Part shown: positions 54,406-64,000 of the stretch, one piece after another
How the letters are laid out: every line of letters begins with the position of its first letter
Numbering within the stretch: position 1 is the stretch's first letter
NCBI GenBank assembly: GCA_022419385.1
Contig: JAJUBI010000007.1
Span: 33,768 to 97,767 of the forward strand
Direction: 5' to 3'
Origin: Paraconiothyrium sp. Pb-2020
Lineage: Eukaryota; Ascomycota; Dothideomycetes; Pleosporales; Didymosphaeriaceae
Length of the DNA: 64,000 nucleotides
The notes under the pieces: model-generated
Seen by the model: the letters and a program-made list of their open reading frames with translations, nothing else
Told to the model about the DNA's origin: nothing
Database searches by the model: none
Made by a program: the position numbers and the translations under genes

Positions 54406-55374
54406 TTAGCGCTCATCCGTATCCACGATTGCCTGTAACACCTTTACCCCCTCATTCCACGTCCTCCGCGCCTCCTCTGACTTCCCCCTGTACTCCTTAA
54501 TGCGTTGTATCCCATTAACCGTCTCCTTCATCCTGCTCACCGTCTTAGTCCCACACAAAATACTAATCCTGCATTTCTCCAACTCCAACATACATCCATA
54601 CAACGCACCTCCTTTGTTAACCCTACCTCCTCTGCCAAACCCAAACACTCTCTCCTCCTCCACCAGCCGCGGATTCCCCCACAGAAGACCCCACGGGGTA
54701 TCGTCATGTCATGCTGCGCGCAGAATCGCCTCACACCTCGATCATACGGATCCACTGCGTACGGCAAGTCGCCGGAAACCCAGGGGTCGGATTCGCCACT
54801 GTATCCGCAGTGAATCTATTCTGCACAATGGCAGGCTTGACCTTCGCAATTGTACACCGTGCGCAGCGTTTCCAAATCGAAGTTGGACACCCCGAGGCAG
54901 GCGACGATGTCCGGCACGTAGGACTCCATGGCGGCGTAGGTGGATAAAGTTTCCTCGAGGGTGGGACACTGCGCGTGCATGATAAGGGAATCGAGGTAGG
55001 TGGTTTGCAGGTTTTTTCAAGGAGGCAGTGAGGATTGCGCGACCCTTTCTTAATATCGGCGTCGACATCGTAGGGGTAGTTTTTTGGGTCTTTACCGGGG
55101 CGGAAAGGGGAGAATTTGGTTTGGACCTACGGGGTTAGCTGATTGGTGAAAGAATGGAGGCATTCCGGACCCAGAGGTCACCCCGCGCGACGAGGCCAGA
55201 GGATGTGGCGGTGGCTAGGGCGTCACCGACGAGGGCTTCGCGGTAGGCGTGCGTGCTGCCTGCGGTGTCGACGGCGCGGAAGCCGGCAGTGAGGGCGGCG
55301 AGGACTAAGTTTGTGGTTTTTTCAAAGGCGAAGGCGGTGCCGTAGATGAGATGGGGTATGCCTTTTGATGACAT
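54406..55374 (-). pseudogene. Aldo-keto reductase pseudogene with several frameshifts
   Basis: The start is at 55,374 (MSSKGIPHLIYGTAF). Exon 1 ends at 55,171, a 44-bp intron (55,127-55,170; donor GTCCGG, branch GCTAAC, acceptor GTAG) follows, and then QTKFSPFRPGKDPKNYPYD. The aldo-keto catalytic tetrad can be followed: Asp in VDTAGS, Tyr in HAYREALVG, Lys in QTKF, His in LIMHAQ. After about 55,045 the homologous reading changes frame at least four times (near 55,040, 54,830, 54,775 and 54,700) and an in-frame TGA lies near 55,020. The C-terminal frame (54,406-54,663) ends VLQAIVDTDER. The shifts are 1-2 base changes, so this is either a decayed gene or a poorly sequenced one. It would have been an NADPH-dependent carbonyl reductase. 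Confidence 0.72.
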
Positions 55375-57870
55375 TTTCTTGTATGCTCTAACGATGATGA
55401 TTCCAGCGATGAGAGTTTTATAGATGGAGGAACGAGAGACTTGGCAATGGGTATATATTGTTTTGAGACAGGCACGACGAGTATATACGCGGGGTAAGCT
55501 TATCGTACCGCGGATCCTAACCTAACTTACCTAACTTAGTGCCCGGGGGCTATCATGTACCTAACCTGATGCGTCTCTCTCAATGATGGCGCCGATCCTT
55601 CGCTTACATGCGACTTGGGGCCAAATTACGATTTCGTGCTTCTCCAGCCTCGTCGTGTTCCTAATTTCTGGCTTTATTTAGCTAGGAAGGCTCAACGTTA
55701 TCCTAATATAGCTATTCCCCTGCATCCCGTATTAAACAGTCATCTTGTGATTGTATGAACCTCTACAGCTAATCCGCAAGGTAATGGTAAAGGAGCTATG
55801 CGAGTTCCGGCCCAGTCTCTCGGAGTTGTCCCAAACATGCGATAACATAGAACACTGAAGCCTTTGTAGACCCGATCTCCCTGTGTAAGATAGGGGGTTT
55901 GTTAGTCTTCTTCACCAGACCTTCTTCCGGAACATTAAACGTCCGGGCCCCAATTCGGTTCATACATTTCGATGTCGGCGGACTGTGGTCCCAGCTCTGG
56001 TAGATACGCATGGTGACATGATACTCCTGAGACCTCTACAATAGAAACGAGATCATTGTTCTGCCCAGGCGCAACGCCAGGGTGTTGCCAGTACGTTTCC
56101 GAGTATACCAAGCCGGTGATACTGCCACTACAACTAGCTCTTGCAGAGCAGGCAAATCGTCGCTTAATATAATGGACTGCAAAATTAAGAAACATTCTCG
56201 CTCCAGTTGCACTCAGTACATATGCGTGATTGACTGGAACATTGCTTCTAGCAGAGTTGGATGAAGTATGTACTAATCTGCACTGGTTCTAGGATGCGAA
56301 AGGTTCTTCAGCAAACCGATGCACCCTATCGGTCTAACATGTATCGAATCGAGGACCGAAACAGCCTCCCTGTAATGATTTCCCTGATCTTGGAGTTGCT
56401 TGTACAGGTCGGTGTGGCCAAGTTCCATGACACAGTCTACCTGTATCTGACCTAATTGGGCCTGTTCCAAGGTATCGCAGTCATAGTCGGATACGGCCGC
56501 TATTATACCAGTGCAATTTTCGTGCCATTACTCCATGTCCGCTGATACACAGACAGTAAATATTCTTTTACTAATGCGGTATAAGTCTCTAGTTAACTAT
56601 AATATATTATTAGCCTAGCGTACTATGTCACTACGAACTCAAAGCTCCCCACGGTGCTCTTTTGGTGCAAATTTGTATGTACGTCAATGTACGAAGTGTC
56701 AGGCGAAAGTAGCAAAGCTTTGATGAATTGCATGTTTTGGATCCGAAAGCTTTGACATCTGCCTCAACATGCTTCATAGCTTCGATTGCCAGCACCAGTA
56801 AAAACGTTGAGACACTGAACCATATGGTCGTGAAGCCAAGGTAGGGTTTATATACTGATACATGAGCGCCACGAGGGTATGTTCGTTGGAGTTGACACGT
56901 CTCGGACCCCCAGCAGTTCATGATGCGCATGGCGCCGGTGACGATAGGTATGACCTATGCGAGGCTTGTGCCAATACGACTTGTTGTGATCACAGCCGTA
57001 CGAAGTCAGGTCTGTAATGATTCGTGGCTGGAGTTGCGGGTCCTTACTAGTAATGCTAGCAAGATTAACATCAACACCATTCATGAGTAAATGAGCGGCT
57101 GCATCCAGAAGTGTGGTATCGGCACGTTGACCTCATAGTAATAACGGACTGTACTTCAAGGGTACTGAGGCTTCATTCATTGTATCGCGCAATGGACCTT
57201 TCGGCGCGCTGTGTGGACCGATTTCTACCGTATGGAGGTTAGTACAGCCAGACAAAACTTCAGCTTGAACCATTGTCTGCACAGATACCGTGAAGCGAAC
57301 ACCAGAAACAAGTTTATATGTCCGGTAGTTCGAGTCAAAGCCACTGGTTTTGTTTCGTCGGTTTACGCCCTGCACTTGACACAATTGTGTTACAATTACG
57401 CGTTGCGCGAATATAGAGCGCACAAATCCATGTTACTCCGTTTTCTGTACGTGCGGTCTGCAGTATTTTCATTCGACGGCAATCCGAAATTCAAGTTCAG
57501 TTAGAATCGGCCGCATATTGCGTGCGTCAGATCATACAAAAAGCTGAGGTGTTTCCAAGTCAAGCGCGCACTGAAAGTTGGGGCCTATGGATTCCGCACA
57601 TGCGATGCGCAACAGCTGATACACAACGCCTGGAAACATTTTTTTCAGTCTCTCAACTCCACAGGATATTCATGAAGCAAGCAAATACACATGTAAGATT
57701 GAAGTAATTGTAGACGTGATTGGAGAGAACTGCACTTCATAGCCCGCTTAGCTGGGAGAGTACTATCGCTACTGCACATCATCCCACCTTATGCAATCGA
57801 ATGCGTAGTAGATAAGCTTGAATCTCAGTGCGTGGCTGCCCCGCCACATCCATACTCCAAAGTGTACCAT
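55375..57870. other. 2.5-kb gene-poor region with scattered decayed fragments
   Basis: No intact gene is supported. A run of CCTAAC/TTACCTAAC-type repeats sits at 55,516-55,541. On the minus strand near 57,050-57,130 a short ankyrin-like piece can be read (TTLLDAAAHLLMNGVDVN), with a leucine-rich hydrophobic run near 56,770-56,830 (FTTIWFSVSTFLLVLA) in another frame. Another minus-strand frame at 55,796-56,011 looks mildly coding. These may be relics of one ankyrin/membrane gene, but they cannot be joined with confidence. Confidence 0.35.
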
Positions 57871-59554
57871 TTAGTTAATCCTGGCGCGGACAGGCATAGC
57901 CATGCCACCATCTTTTCTGAACAACCTTGCGCCAGTTCTGACAGCACATGTGTTCGCAACAACACATATACCGTAACCGCAGCAAGTCTGCGTCGAGCAG
58001 ATCGAGTTAGAGCCACACTGGCTATCAGCAGTGCAACGGGTGTAGGCTGTGCAGCTCTGGGACAGGTCCGCACAGATGTTGACGCCCGTGGTGCCCTGCA
58101 CGCAATAGCAGTTCCCAGAGTTAGCAACGTCACACGTTTGATCGAATGTCTGACATGTCTGGACGTTGTTGCAGTTAGAAACCAGAGGTGGTGGCGTGCA
58201 TACGCCAGCAGAGCACGTAGAGCCTGAGGCGCAGACATTGCCGCAAGCACCACAGTTCGCGGTATCGGTTTGTAAGTCCTTGCATGTGTCCGGAGTGGAG
58301 CCACACAGAGTGGAGCTAGGGGCGGCGCAAGGGCACGTGGTGACCGTGCTGCTTTCCGTGGTGGTTGTCGTGGTCAAAGGTGTCTCGGTAGTGGTGCTCG
58401 CGGGGATCTAGGACAAATCAGCAAGTATAGAAAGACCAAGTGACATATCACATACGGTGACACCCTCAGTGATGGTGGAGGTGATAGTGGAGGTCGATTG
58501 AGTAGCAATTACGCTGATGGTTGTGACAGCCAAAGTCTCGGTGCTTGTCACTGTGGATGTGGCTGACTGCAGGCCCAGGCAGGAGCAAGCGCTGGAGATA
58601 TCGGAGCAGGAGTTCGAGATCACAGCTTCTGGAGCACCCGAGCAGTAGGGTGCTGAGGACGACGATGTTGGCGAAGGCGAGGAACTGCTTGCAACACTGC
58701 TGCTGATCACCGTGGACGAGGTGATGACCGGAGAGCTCGATACAATGCTGCTGCTCACCACGGACGAGGTCATGACTGGAGAGCTCGATGCAATGCTGCT
58801 GGTCACCGCGGACGAGGTGACGGCCGGAGAGCTCGATACTATGCTGCTGATAACGGTCGAAGAGATAACGAGCGGTGTCGAAGCAAGCGTGCTGCTGCGG
58901 ATGGGAGTCGAGCTGAGCTTAGTGGAGCATGGCGAGGTTGAAGCTGAAGAGATTTGGCTTGGAGCAATGAAGTAGCTTGCAGGCTTGTTGGGGACATAGC
59001 CGGGCTTGCTTGATGAAGCAGCAGGAGCGCGTGAAGAGCTAAGTGGCACAATGGCTGTAGAGTAAGCTAGGGAAGGGGTAGGTTTAGTTGAGTAACGTTG
59101 ACGCTCCTCGGTGCAGGATGTTGTAAGTCCGTTCACTCCTCGCTTCGCAACAGCACATTGATAAACTGTGGTGGTCCTATAGCATGTCAGAAATCGGAAC
59201 TCGACATGAGACGTAAGCGAATACATACGAGATCTCTGTCGACGTGACCGTCGACGTGTCTGCCGTTGATGTTACGGTCCCCGATAGCTCGGTAGTCACA
59301 GTCGTCGTGGTCTCGATTTCGGTGCTCACATCCGTGAATGTAGAAATCTCGGTTCCAACCTGAGTCAAAGTTGTCGTGATGGTGCTCGTGATAGTTCCAA
59401 TGGCCTCGATAGAGGAGCAGTAGGCAATGCCGTCAGGCGAAGCTTCCAAAGCCAACTTCAAGGTAGCTAGCTCGGCACAAGCAGGGTCAACGATCAAGCC
59501 TTCGACAAAAGCCGTGCTGATCAGCGACAGCACGGTGAAGGAGCGGGCGAACAT
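57871..59554 (-). CDS. Secreted Ser/Thr-rich, Cys-rich protein, three exons, 527 aa
   Basis: Exons (minus) are 59,554-59,229, 59,176-58,456 and 58,407-57,871. Introns of 52 and 48 bp have GTATGT donors, CTGAC/CTGAT branch sites and TAG acceptors. The start MFARSFTVLSLISTAF is a typical signal peptide, so the ATG at 59,554 was chosen over one upstream at 59,620. Residues 50-110 and 330-370 are Thr/Ser/Val-rich, and the middle carries 16-residue Ser-rich repeats; these are likely O-glycosylated stalks. The C-terminal domain (from about residue 374) is Cys-rich, with CGACGNVCASGSTCSAGVC and a CCGYGICV block. There is no GPI-type hydrophobic tail, so release or wall binding by the Cys domain is likelier. 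It is probably a cell-surface or extracellular protein; its function is unknown. Confidence 0.82.
58715..58858 (-). repeat. In-frame 48-bp minisatellite (16-residue repeat)
   Basis: The plus-strand motif gacgaggtSatgacYggagag begins at 58,715, 58,763 and 58,811, giving three units of exactly 48 bp. On the coding strand each gives a 16-residue Ser/Thr/Val unit. Unit number may vary between strains. Confidence 0.8.
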
Positions 59555-60183
59555 TATGATTAAAGAGTGACTTATAGAGTCAATAATGATAGTACTACAC
59601 ACAAATGACAGAACGCTCACAATCGAGCAGGTAAGGAATGGAGTCCTGAGAACAGGTGGAAGGAGCGTGGAGGCGAAGAATCATCAGATATACAAGTGCG
59701 GGAAATGATCGTGGTCTACGGAATAGGAGTCGCGACGCCTGGTGGCATTCTAGCGATGGATCAGCATCTTGTGGAGATGAATAGCGAGCATCGTGAATGA
59801 AAACTGGTATGGTCCGGTCGATGTCCCGGCGAGGCTTGGAGTAAACAAGTCATGCGCGCCCAATTGCAAAATGGTACGGACGCCCCGCGTCTGGGTTGTA
59901 ATTCAAGCTTGCCCATATCCATGCGTAGAGAAGCGATGAGGCTTCGCTTATCTACTAGAGCTGCGCTGAAAGCAGATCCGCTAGCTCTATCCCTAACCCG
60001 ATCGATCTACCATGCACCTCCCCTTTTCCGAAGATATCGGCAAGTCGAGCGGCTAGAACTGTGAATTTACGCACCTAAAGCAATCACACCTCCTGGGCGA
60101 CAGGTAGCTAAATGCTTCGGCTTGACGCTGGGCTCGTTGCTGGGGCGCTCAACAACGTCGGCCAAGCTATCCTGCGATGTTGA
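59555..60183. other. Upstream region of the secreted-protein gene
   Basis: 629 bp with no convincing gene. It should contain the promoter of the minus-strand secreted-protein gene. The small plus-strand frame at 59,852-60,064 has no recognisable content. Confidence 0.5.
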
Positions 60184-60645
60184 CTACCGCTGCACTCTCT
60201 TGATGAAGCATGCTTTGCCAGTTCGATGAGACGATGTGGGGTCCGTGGACTTCTCGAACGTGAAATTGATTGCATCTACGCTGAAGCGATTGTTACCGTG
60301 TGGTGAGACACCTTTTTGTACATCTAGTTCCAGGTCACCGTGCTCAGTCATCCTATACATTGCTCGTGTCTCGTAATTCAAGTCTAGAATGAACCTATCA
60401 AGATAGTGACACATGGGAGCAGCGTTGTGACAGAAGCCATCAGCAGCGACACGTGAGCAGGCTTGGGCGTCAGGAAGCGCATTCTTCCAAGCGCTAAGAT
60501 CCCACAAGCCATTCACATTTTCGGGCTCGTTGGAAGAGCTTATCGGAGTGTTCAAGCAGGCCCAGGACCACGAGGGCGCTACGTCTTCGATGTTCCGTTG
60601 CGAAGCACATGCATGCCGCGAGCAATACCGGATATGGCACCACAT
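60184..60645 (-). pseudogene. C-terminal fragment of a HET-type protein
   Basis: A 153-codon frame contains EDVAPSWSWACLNTPI, which matches the (A/V)PSWSWAS block that follows the HET domain in many incompatibility proteins. Downstream is a variable tail ending GKACFIKRVQR. No HET domain precedes it: the sequence rightward on this strand (60,646-60,793) is only about 150 bp before the 3' end of lamB. It is therefore a fragment. It is a different part of the protein from the relic at 52,916-54,294, and on the other strand. Confidence 0.45.
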
Positions 60646-60793
60646 TTGTAGATTCTCCGCTCGTGAAAAGCGAGCGAATGCGTCAGAGGGCTGAGTTCGG
60701 CCATATTATAGCCGCCTCTGAGAAGCTCAATAGTCGTAGACTCTTCATGAGATCTATCTTCGGGTGTAGCTTACAACCTTATTTCTCTCGTGG

Positions 60794-61660
60794 TCAAATA
60801 CGATTGTTTGGGAAATGACTAGTGTTGAATTGGTCAACGATCTCGCGCGCTGCTTCCACAATGGCCACGGCGCCAGGTGAGTCCGAGTGGCAGCATAACG
60901 ACACTTCGTAATCGCCCACTGGAAGCTGGAGTTCCTCGCCGGTAACTGTTGTTACAGTCGCATTTTCCACTTGACTCCGTACGTGCCTTTTCGTCTCGTC
61001 GGGATGCCATGGTCTAGACGTGGTTAGCACCGTGCTATAGCATATCCACGCCACCTACTTCTTCTTCCTATCAATGACAAGGGTATTGTCATTGTTGTAT
61101 TTGACGTCGCCATATAACTCCGCGACGAATGGCAGCCCCATCTCCTTCGCGACCACTTCGTGTAGCGTGCCAGCAAGCCCGAACACAGTCATGCCCTTAG
61201 GTACGCCCGCGTAGACTGCTCGACACACTTCCTTATCCCGATACATCATCCCGTATAGCACACCGTGTGGTTTCACATGGTGGAGAGGTACATCCTCGGC
61301 GTCGAGGAACGCTTTGAGTGCCCCTACTTGGTATCGTACGGCAGCCGTGAGCTCTTCGGGCGACATTTTTATTTCGCGGCGTCCGAAGCCTTGGATATCG
61401 GGCAAGCCGGGATGCGCACCCACGGAAATATTGTGCTTCTTGCATGCCAGGACCGTTTGATGCATTATCAAGGGATCACTGTGTTTCTTAGTAGTGCCTA
61501 CTGGTACAAGTCGGAAGGTACCATACCCCGCGTGGAAGCCACAAGCAATGTTCGCATGGTCGATGAGCGGTATCAACTCGTCGTCCGGACCACATTTGAA
61601 GTTTCCATAGCCTTCGCCCAGGTCCACGTTAATCTTAACTGGGTGTTTAATTGCCGGCAT
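60794..61660 (-). CDS. lamB: LamB/YcsF family protein (PxpA-like), three exons, 257 aa
   Basis: Exons (minus) are 61,660-61,527, 61,478-61,059 and 61,013-60,794. The introns (48 and 45 bp) have donors GTATGG and GTAGGT. Splicing joins ACGFHAG to DPLIMHQTV, the expected family sequence, and RKK to PWHPDETK. The start is MPAIKHPVKINVDLGEGYG; bacterial PxpA proteins also begin near this point and are about 250 aa. Conserved blocks are DLGEG (13-17), NIACGFHAGDP (37-47), GAHPG..D..GFGRR and KPHGVLY. PxpA with PxpBC forms the prokaryotic ATP-dependent 5-oxoprolinase. In Aspergillus nidulans lamB is needed for 2-pyrrolidinone use and lies divergent to lamA, as here. A longer frame reaching 61,897 reads through intron 1 and the promoter and is rejected. 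Confidence 0.9.
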
Positions 61661-61939
61661 CGTGAGTTCCTGTCGTAGGTTGAAGACGCGCAGGGGGGTT
61701 TCTAGTCCGCCATGAGGGAGAGTTGACAAGCCCCCACTACGCTCTGCTGTTATGACGTCGAATCCATACAGCCGAGGAGGGCTGGAGGGCCGATTGGGGG
61801 AGGAGTACAGCGGGGTCGCGACGAGATAGGAGAATCGGCGGACATTGGGCGGGGTTGGCCATGCGCCCTTGACGCCTCCGTGCCTCTGCGTGTACAATCA
61901 CTTGAGTTGTACGGATGCTGTGCATTTGCATTCGGGGCC
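61661..61939. promoter_or_regulatory. Shared divergent promoter of lamB and lamA-like gene
   Basis: 279 bp separate the two start codons. Two CCAAT boxes are present on the minus strand (ATTGG at 61,793-61,797 and 61,844-61,848), with one GATA core at 61,825-61,828 and several GC-rich SYGGRG-like sites (for example gcgggg near 61,810). The A. nidulans lam genes are reported to be under AmdR control with carbon and nitrogen repression. CCAAT, GATA (AreA-type) and SYGGRG (CreA-type) sites would fit that, but such short motifs occur by chance. Confidence 0.55.
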
Positions 61940-64000
61940 ATGATGGAGAAGCTCAAGACATTGCTCATCGCCAACCGCGGCGAGATTGCGGTATGTTGAT
62001 GCGCAGGGACAGGAGACCGTCGGAAGCTGCCACTATCGATAAGATCCGCTGACATCATCACTATCGCAGGTCCGCATCTGCAAGACAGCGAGAAAGCTCA
62101 ACATCAAGACCATCGCCATCTATTCAGAAGCCGACGCAGCATCGCAGCATGTTCGCGATGCAGACGAAGCAGTTCTACTGCCTGGAAGTAATGCGACAGC
62201 TTACACAGAGGAAGATTCAATCCTGCAGATAGCGACCGAAAAAGGTGCAGATGCAATCATTCCTGGCTATGGGTTTTTGTCGGAGAACGCGCACTTTGCG
62301 CGGCTGGTTGGCGATGCTGGTATTGCGTGGGTAGGCCCCTCTCCCGAATCAATTGAGGCGTTTGGAATCAAGCACACAGCAAGAGCGCTTGCCGACAAAG
62401 CGAACGTTCCCATCGTGCCGGGCACCAAAGGCCTCGTTGAAGATGAGGATGCGGCCGTGAAAGAAGCGGAGGATATAGGGTTTCCCGTGATGCTCAAGGC
62501 CACGGCTGGAGGCGGCGGCATGGGCCTCATCACCTGCAACAAGGCGGAAGAAGTGCGCGAGGGCTTTCGAATGGTACAGTCGAGAGGCAAGACATTGTTC
62601 AAGAATAGTGGAGTCTTCATTGAGGCCTTCTACCCTGCCAGTCACCACATCGAAGTCCAGGTCTTTGGAAATGAGCAGGGCCAGGCAATCCACTTCGGCG
62701 AGCGCGAGTGTTCGATACAAAGACGGCACCAGAAGGTTATCGAGGAATGTCCGAGTCCTTTCGTAGAGACGCGGCCCGATCTCCGAGCGAAGTTGGGTGA
62801 TGCAGCTATCCGCCTGGCCGAGTCAATCAAATACGGGTCGGCCGGAACCATTGAGTATCTGGTTGACGATAAGTCTGGTGATTTTTTCTTCTTAGAGATG
62901 AACACACGACTTCAGGTGGAGCATGGTATCACGGAGCTCTGCTACGGTGTTGACCTGGTGGAGCTTATGCTTAGGCAGGCAGATGCACAGCTTGACGGGC
63001 AGAGCGGGCTCGATGGCGTTAAACTCAAGCAGATGCAGTCCTCTGGACCGTCTGGTCACGCAATCGAGGCTCGTGTCTATGCGGAGAATCCGCTAAAGGA
63101 CTATGCACCCTCACCAGGTTTGCTTCAGAAGGTCGAGTGGAAAGCGATACCTGATAGTCGCATTGACACTTGGGTGTTCACTGGCTCCCGCATCACGCCC
63201 AACTACGACCCGCTCATAGCAAAGGCGATGGTTCATCGTAGGTCTCGTGATGACGCAGTTTCGGGACTGCATGACCTCCTAACACGATCATCCATTTGTG
63301 GTCCACCTACAAATCTCGAATTTCTGGCTAGTATTGTGGAAGATCCGAGATTCGAGGCAGGCAACACCATGACCAGCTTTCTTCAGGACTTCAGATACGC
63401 CCCTCATGCGATCGACGTGATTTTTGCTGGCGCCTATACCCTTATACAAGACCTGCCTGGTCGACCAACGGTGGGCAAGGGTATACCGCACTCTGGACCT
63501 ATGGACCCAATGGCATTTCAGATTGCGAACTTGCTCGTGGGAAATCCTCGTGGCAAGGAAGGGTTAGAAATTACACTGAGTGGACCCGAGCTACGTTTTG
63601 TTACCCCTGCTGTTGTGTCGCTGTGCGGTGCACCCATAGAAGCCCTCTTAGATGGTCACGACTTTCCCATGTGGACCAGCGTGAAGATAAAAGCTGGGGC
63701 CAAACTCAAGATCGGCAAAATCACTGGTGGTGGTTGTCGCTCATATCTTGCTGTGTACGGCGGTTTCCCTTCGGTGGCCAGTTACTTCGGCTCGAAATCG
63801 ACCTCTCCACTCGTTGCGATAGGTGGATATCAAGGCCGCGCGCTCGCACCGGGTGACTTGTTGCAGGTTGTCGACGTCCTTCCCGGAGACTTTTCGTCTG
63901 TCTCTTTGCCACATCATCTTCGGATGAGCTACACAGGGGATCGGGAGATATCGGCAATGGTTGGGCCACATGATGAAGGTTACTTCGCGCCTGAGTTCAT
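61940..64000 (+). CDS. lamA: Urea-carboxylase-like biotin-dependent enzyme (LamA-like), 5' part, runs off window
   Basis: Exon 1 is 61,940-61,990 (MMEKLKTLLIANRGEIA). A 79-bp intron (GTATGT donor, CTGAC branch, GCAG acceptor) follows. Exon 2 runs open from 62,070 to the window end, giving 660 residues so far. Residues 1-455 are a biotin carboxylase: ANRGEIAVR, the ATP-binding loop KATAGGGGMGL (K160), HIEVQVFGN, ERECSIQRRHQK, and catalytic EMNTRLQVEH (E293, N295, R297). From about residue 464 a PxpC/KipA-type (AHS2) domain begins (LIQDLPGR, SGPMDPMAF, LEITLSGPEL). This is the order in urea carboxylase, where a PxpB-like and a biotinyl domain should follow beyond 64,000. It probably carboxylates or opens a urea or lactam substrate with ATP. 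Pairing with lamB favours a LamA role over urea use. A second ATG at 61,943 is equally usable. Confidence 0.85.
61991..62069 (+). other. Intron 1 of lamA-like gene
   Basis: 79 bp, donor GTATGT, branch-like CTGAC at 62,049-62,053, acceptor GCAG. It lies in phase 0 between EIA and VRICKTA, inside the conserved biotin-carboxylase N-terminal block. Confidence 0.88.

Noticed and set aside
55516..55541. CCTAAC-type short repeats as possible telomere-like sequence
   Set aside because: The unit is not CCCTAA/TTAGGG and only a few irregular copies occur. More likely chance or an intergenic simple repeat.
57825..58304. Minus-strand 159-codon frame and plus-strand 131-codon frame over the Cys-rich exon
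   Set aside because: They are out-of-frame shadows of exon 3 of the secreted-protein gene, which has a signal peptide, good introns and Cys spacing.
61661..61897. N-terminal extension of lamB from an upstream ATG
   Set aside because: The extension has no family counterpart, overlaps the shared promoter, and the same open frame also runs through intron 1. The family begins at MPAIKHPVKINVDLGEG.
62267..63971. Several minus-strand open frames opposite the lamA-like gene
   Set aside because: They are shadows of the long plus-strand frame with clear biotin-carboxylase motifs. That frame has no stop before the window end.

Overview
The window comes from a filamentous ascomycete (Pezizomycotina). 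The evidence is short GT-AG introns (44-84 bp) with CTGAC/CTAAC/CTAAT-type branch sites, a Zn(II)2Cys6 regulator with a fungal-specific domain, HET-domain remnants, and a large transposon block whose coding frames are destroyed mostly by CAG/CAA to TAG/TAA changes, the footprint of repeat-induced point mutation (RIP). The species cannot be named from this sequence.

Layout. (1) 1-357: two and a half copies of a ~146-bp satellite with near-normal base composition. (2) ~358-47,460: one continuous, very AT-rich block of nested LTR retrotransposons. It holds a chromodomain-type Ty3/gypsy element (679-7604, +), a second gypsy lineage (about 7605-14,500, +), an unidentified coding-like stretch (about 14,500-19,230), and a third gypsy lineage on the minus strand (about 19,230-31,660). 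The third lineage is split by a younger copy of the chromodomain family (23,305-30,334, +) that keeps a perfect 5-bp target duplication. Next is a minus-strand LTR-internal-LTR-internal-LTR array of the same chromodomain family (33,215-46,759). A 187-bp repeat lies near both ends of the block in inverted orientation. (3) 47,460-64,000: gene-bearing sequence of ordinary composition.

The gene-bearing part has five intact-looking genes and several decayed ones. Intact: a medium-chain NADP-dependent reductase (48,902-50,044, +), a Zn2Cys6 transcription factor (50,882-52,285, -), a secreted Ser/Thr-rich and Cys-rich protein (57,871-59,554, -), and a divergent pair lamB (60,794-61,660, -) and lamA-like (61,940 to beyond the window, +). 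Decayed: a membrane-protein-like gene at 47,779-48,285, a HET-domain gene at 52,916-54,294, an aldo-keto reductase at 54,406-55,374, and a HET C-terminal fragment at 60,184-60,645.

The clearest functional unit is the lam pair. In Aspergillus nidulans two divergent genes, lamA and lamB, serve lactam (2-pyrrolidinone) use. Their products resemble a biotin-dependent carboxylase/amidohydrolase and PxpA, the bacterial 5-oxoprolinase subunit A. The same divergent layout is seen here, with a 279-bp shared promoter. The other intact genes show no evident pathway link to it. The region between the transposon block and the lam pair is rich in pseudogenes.
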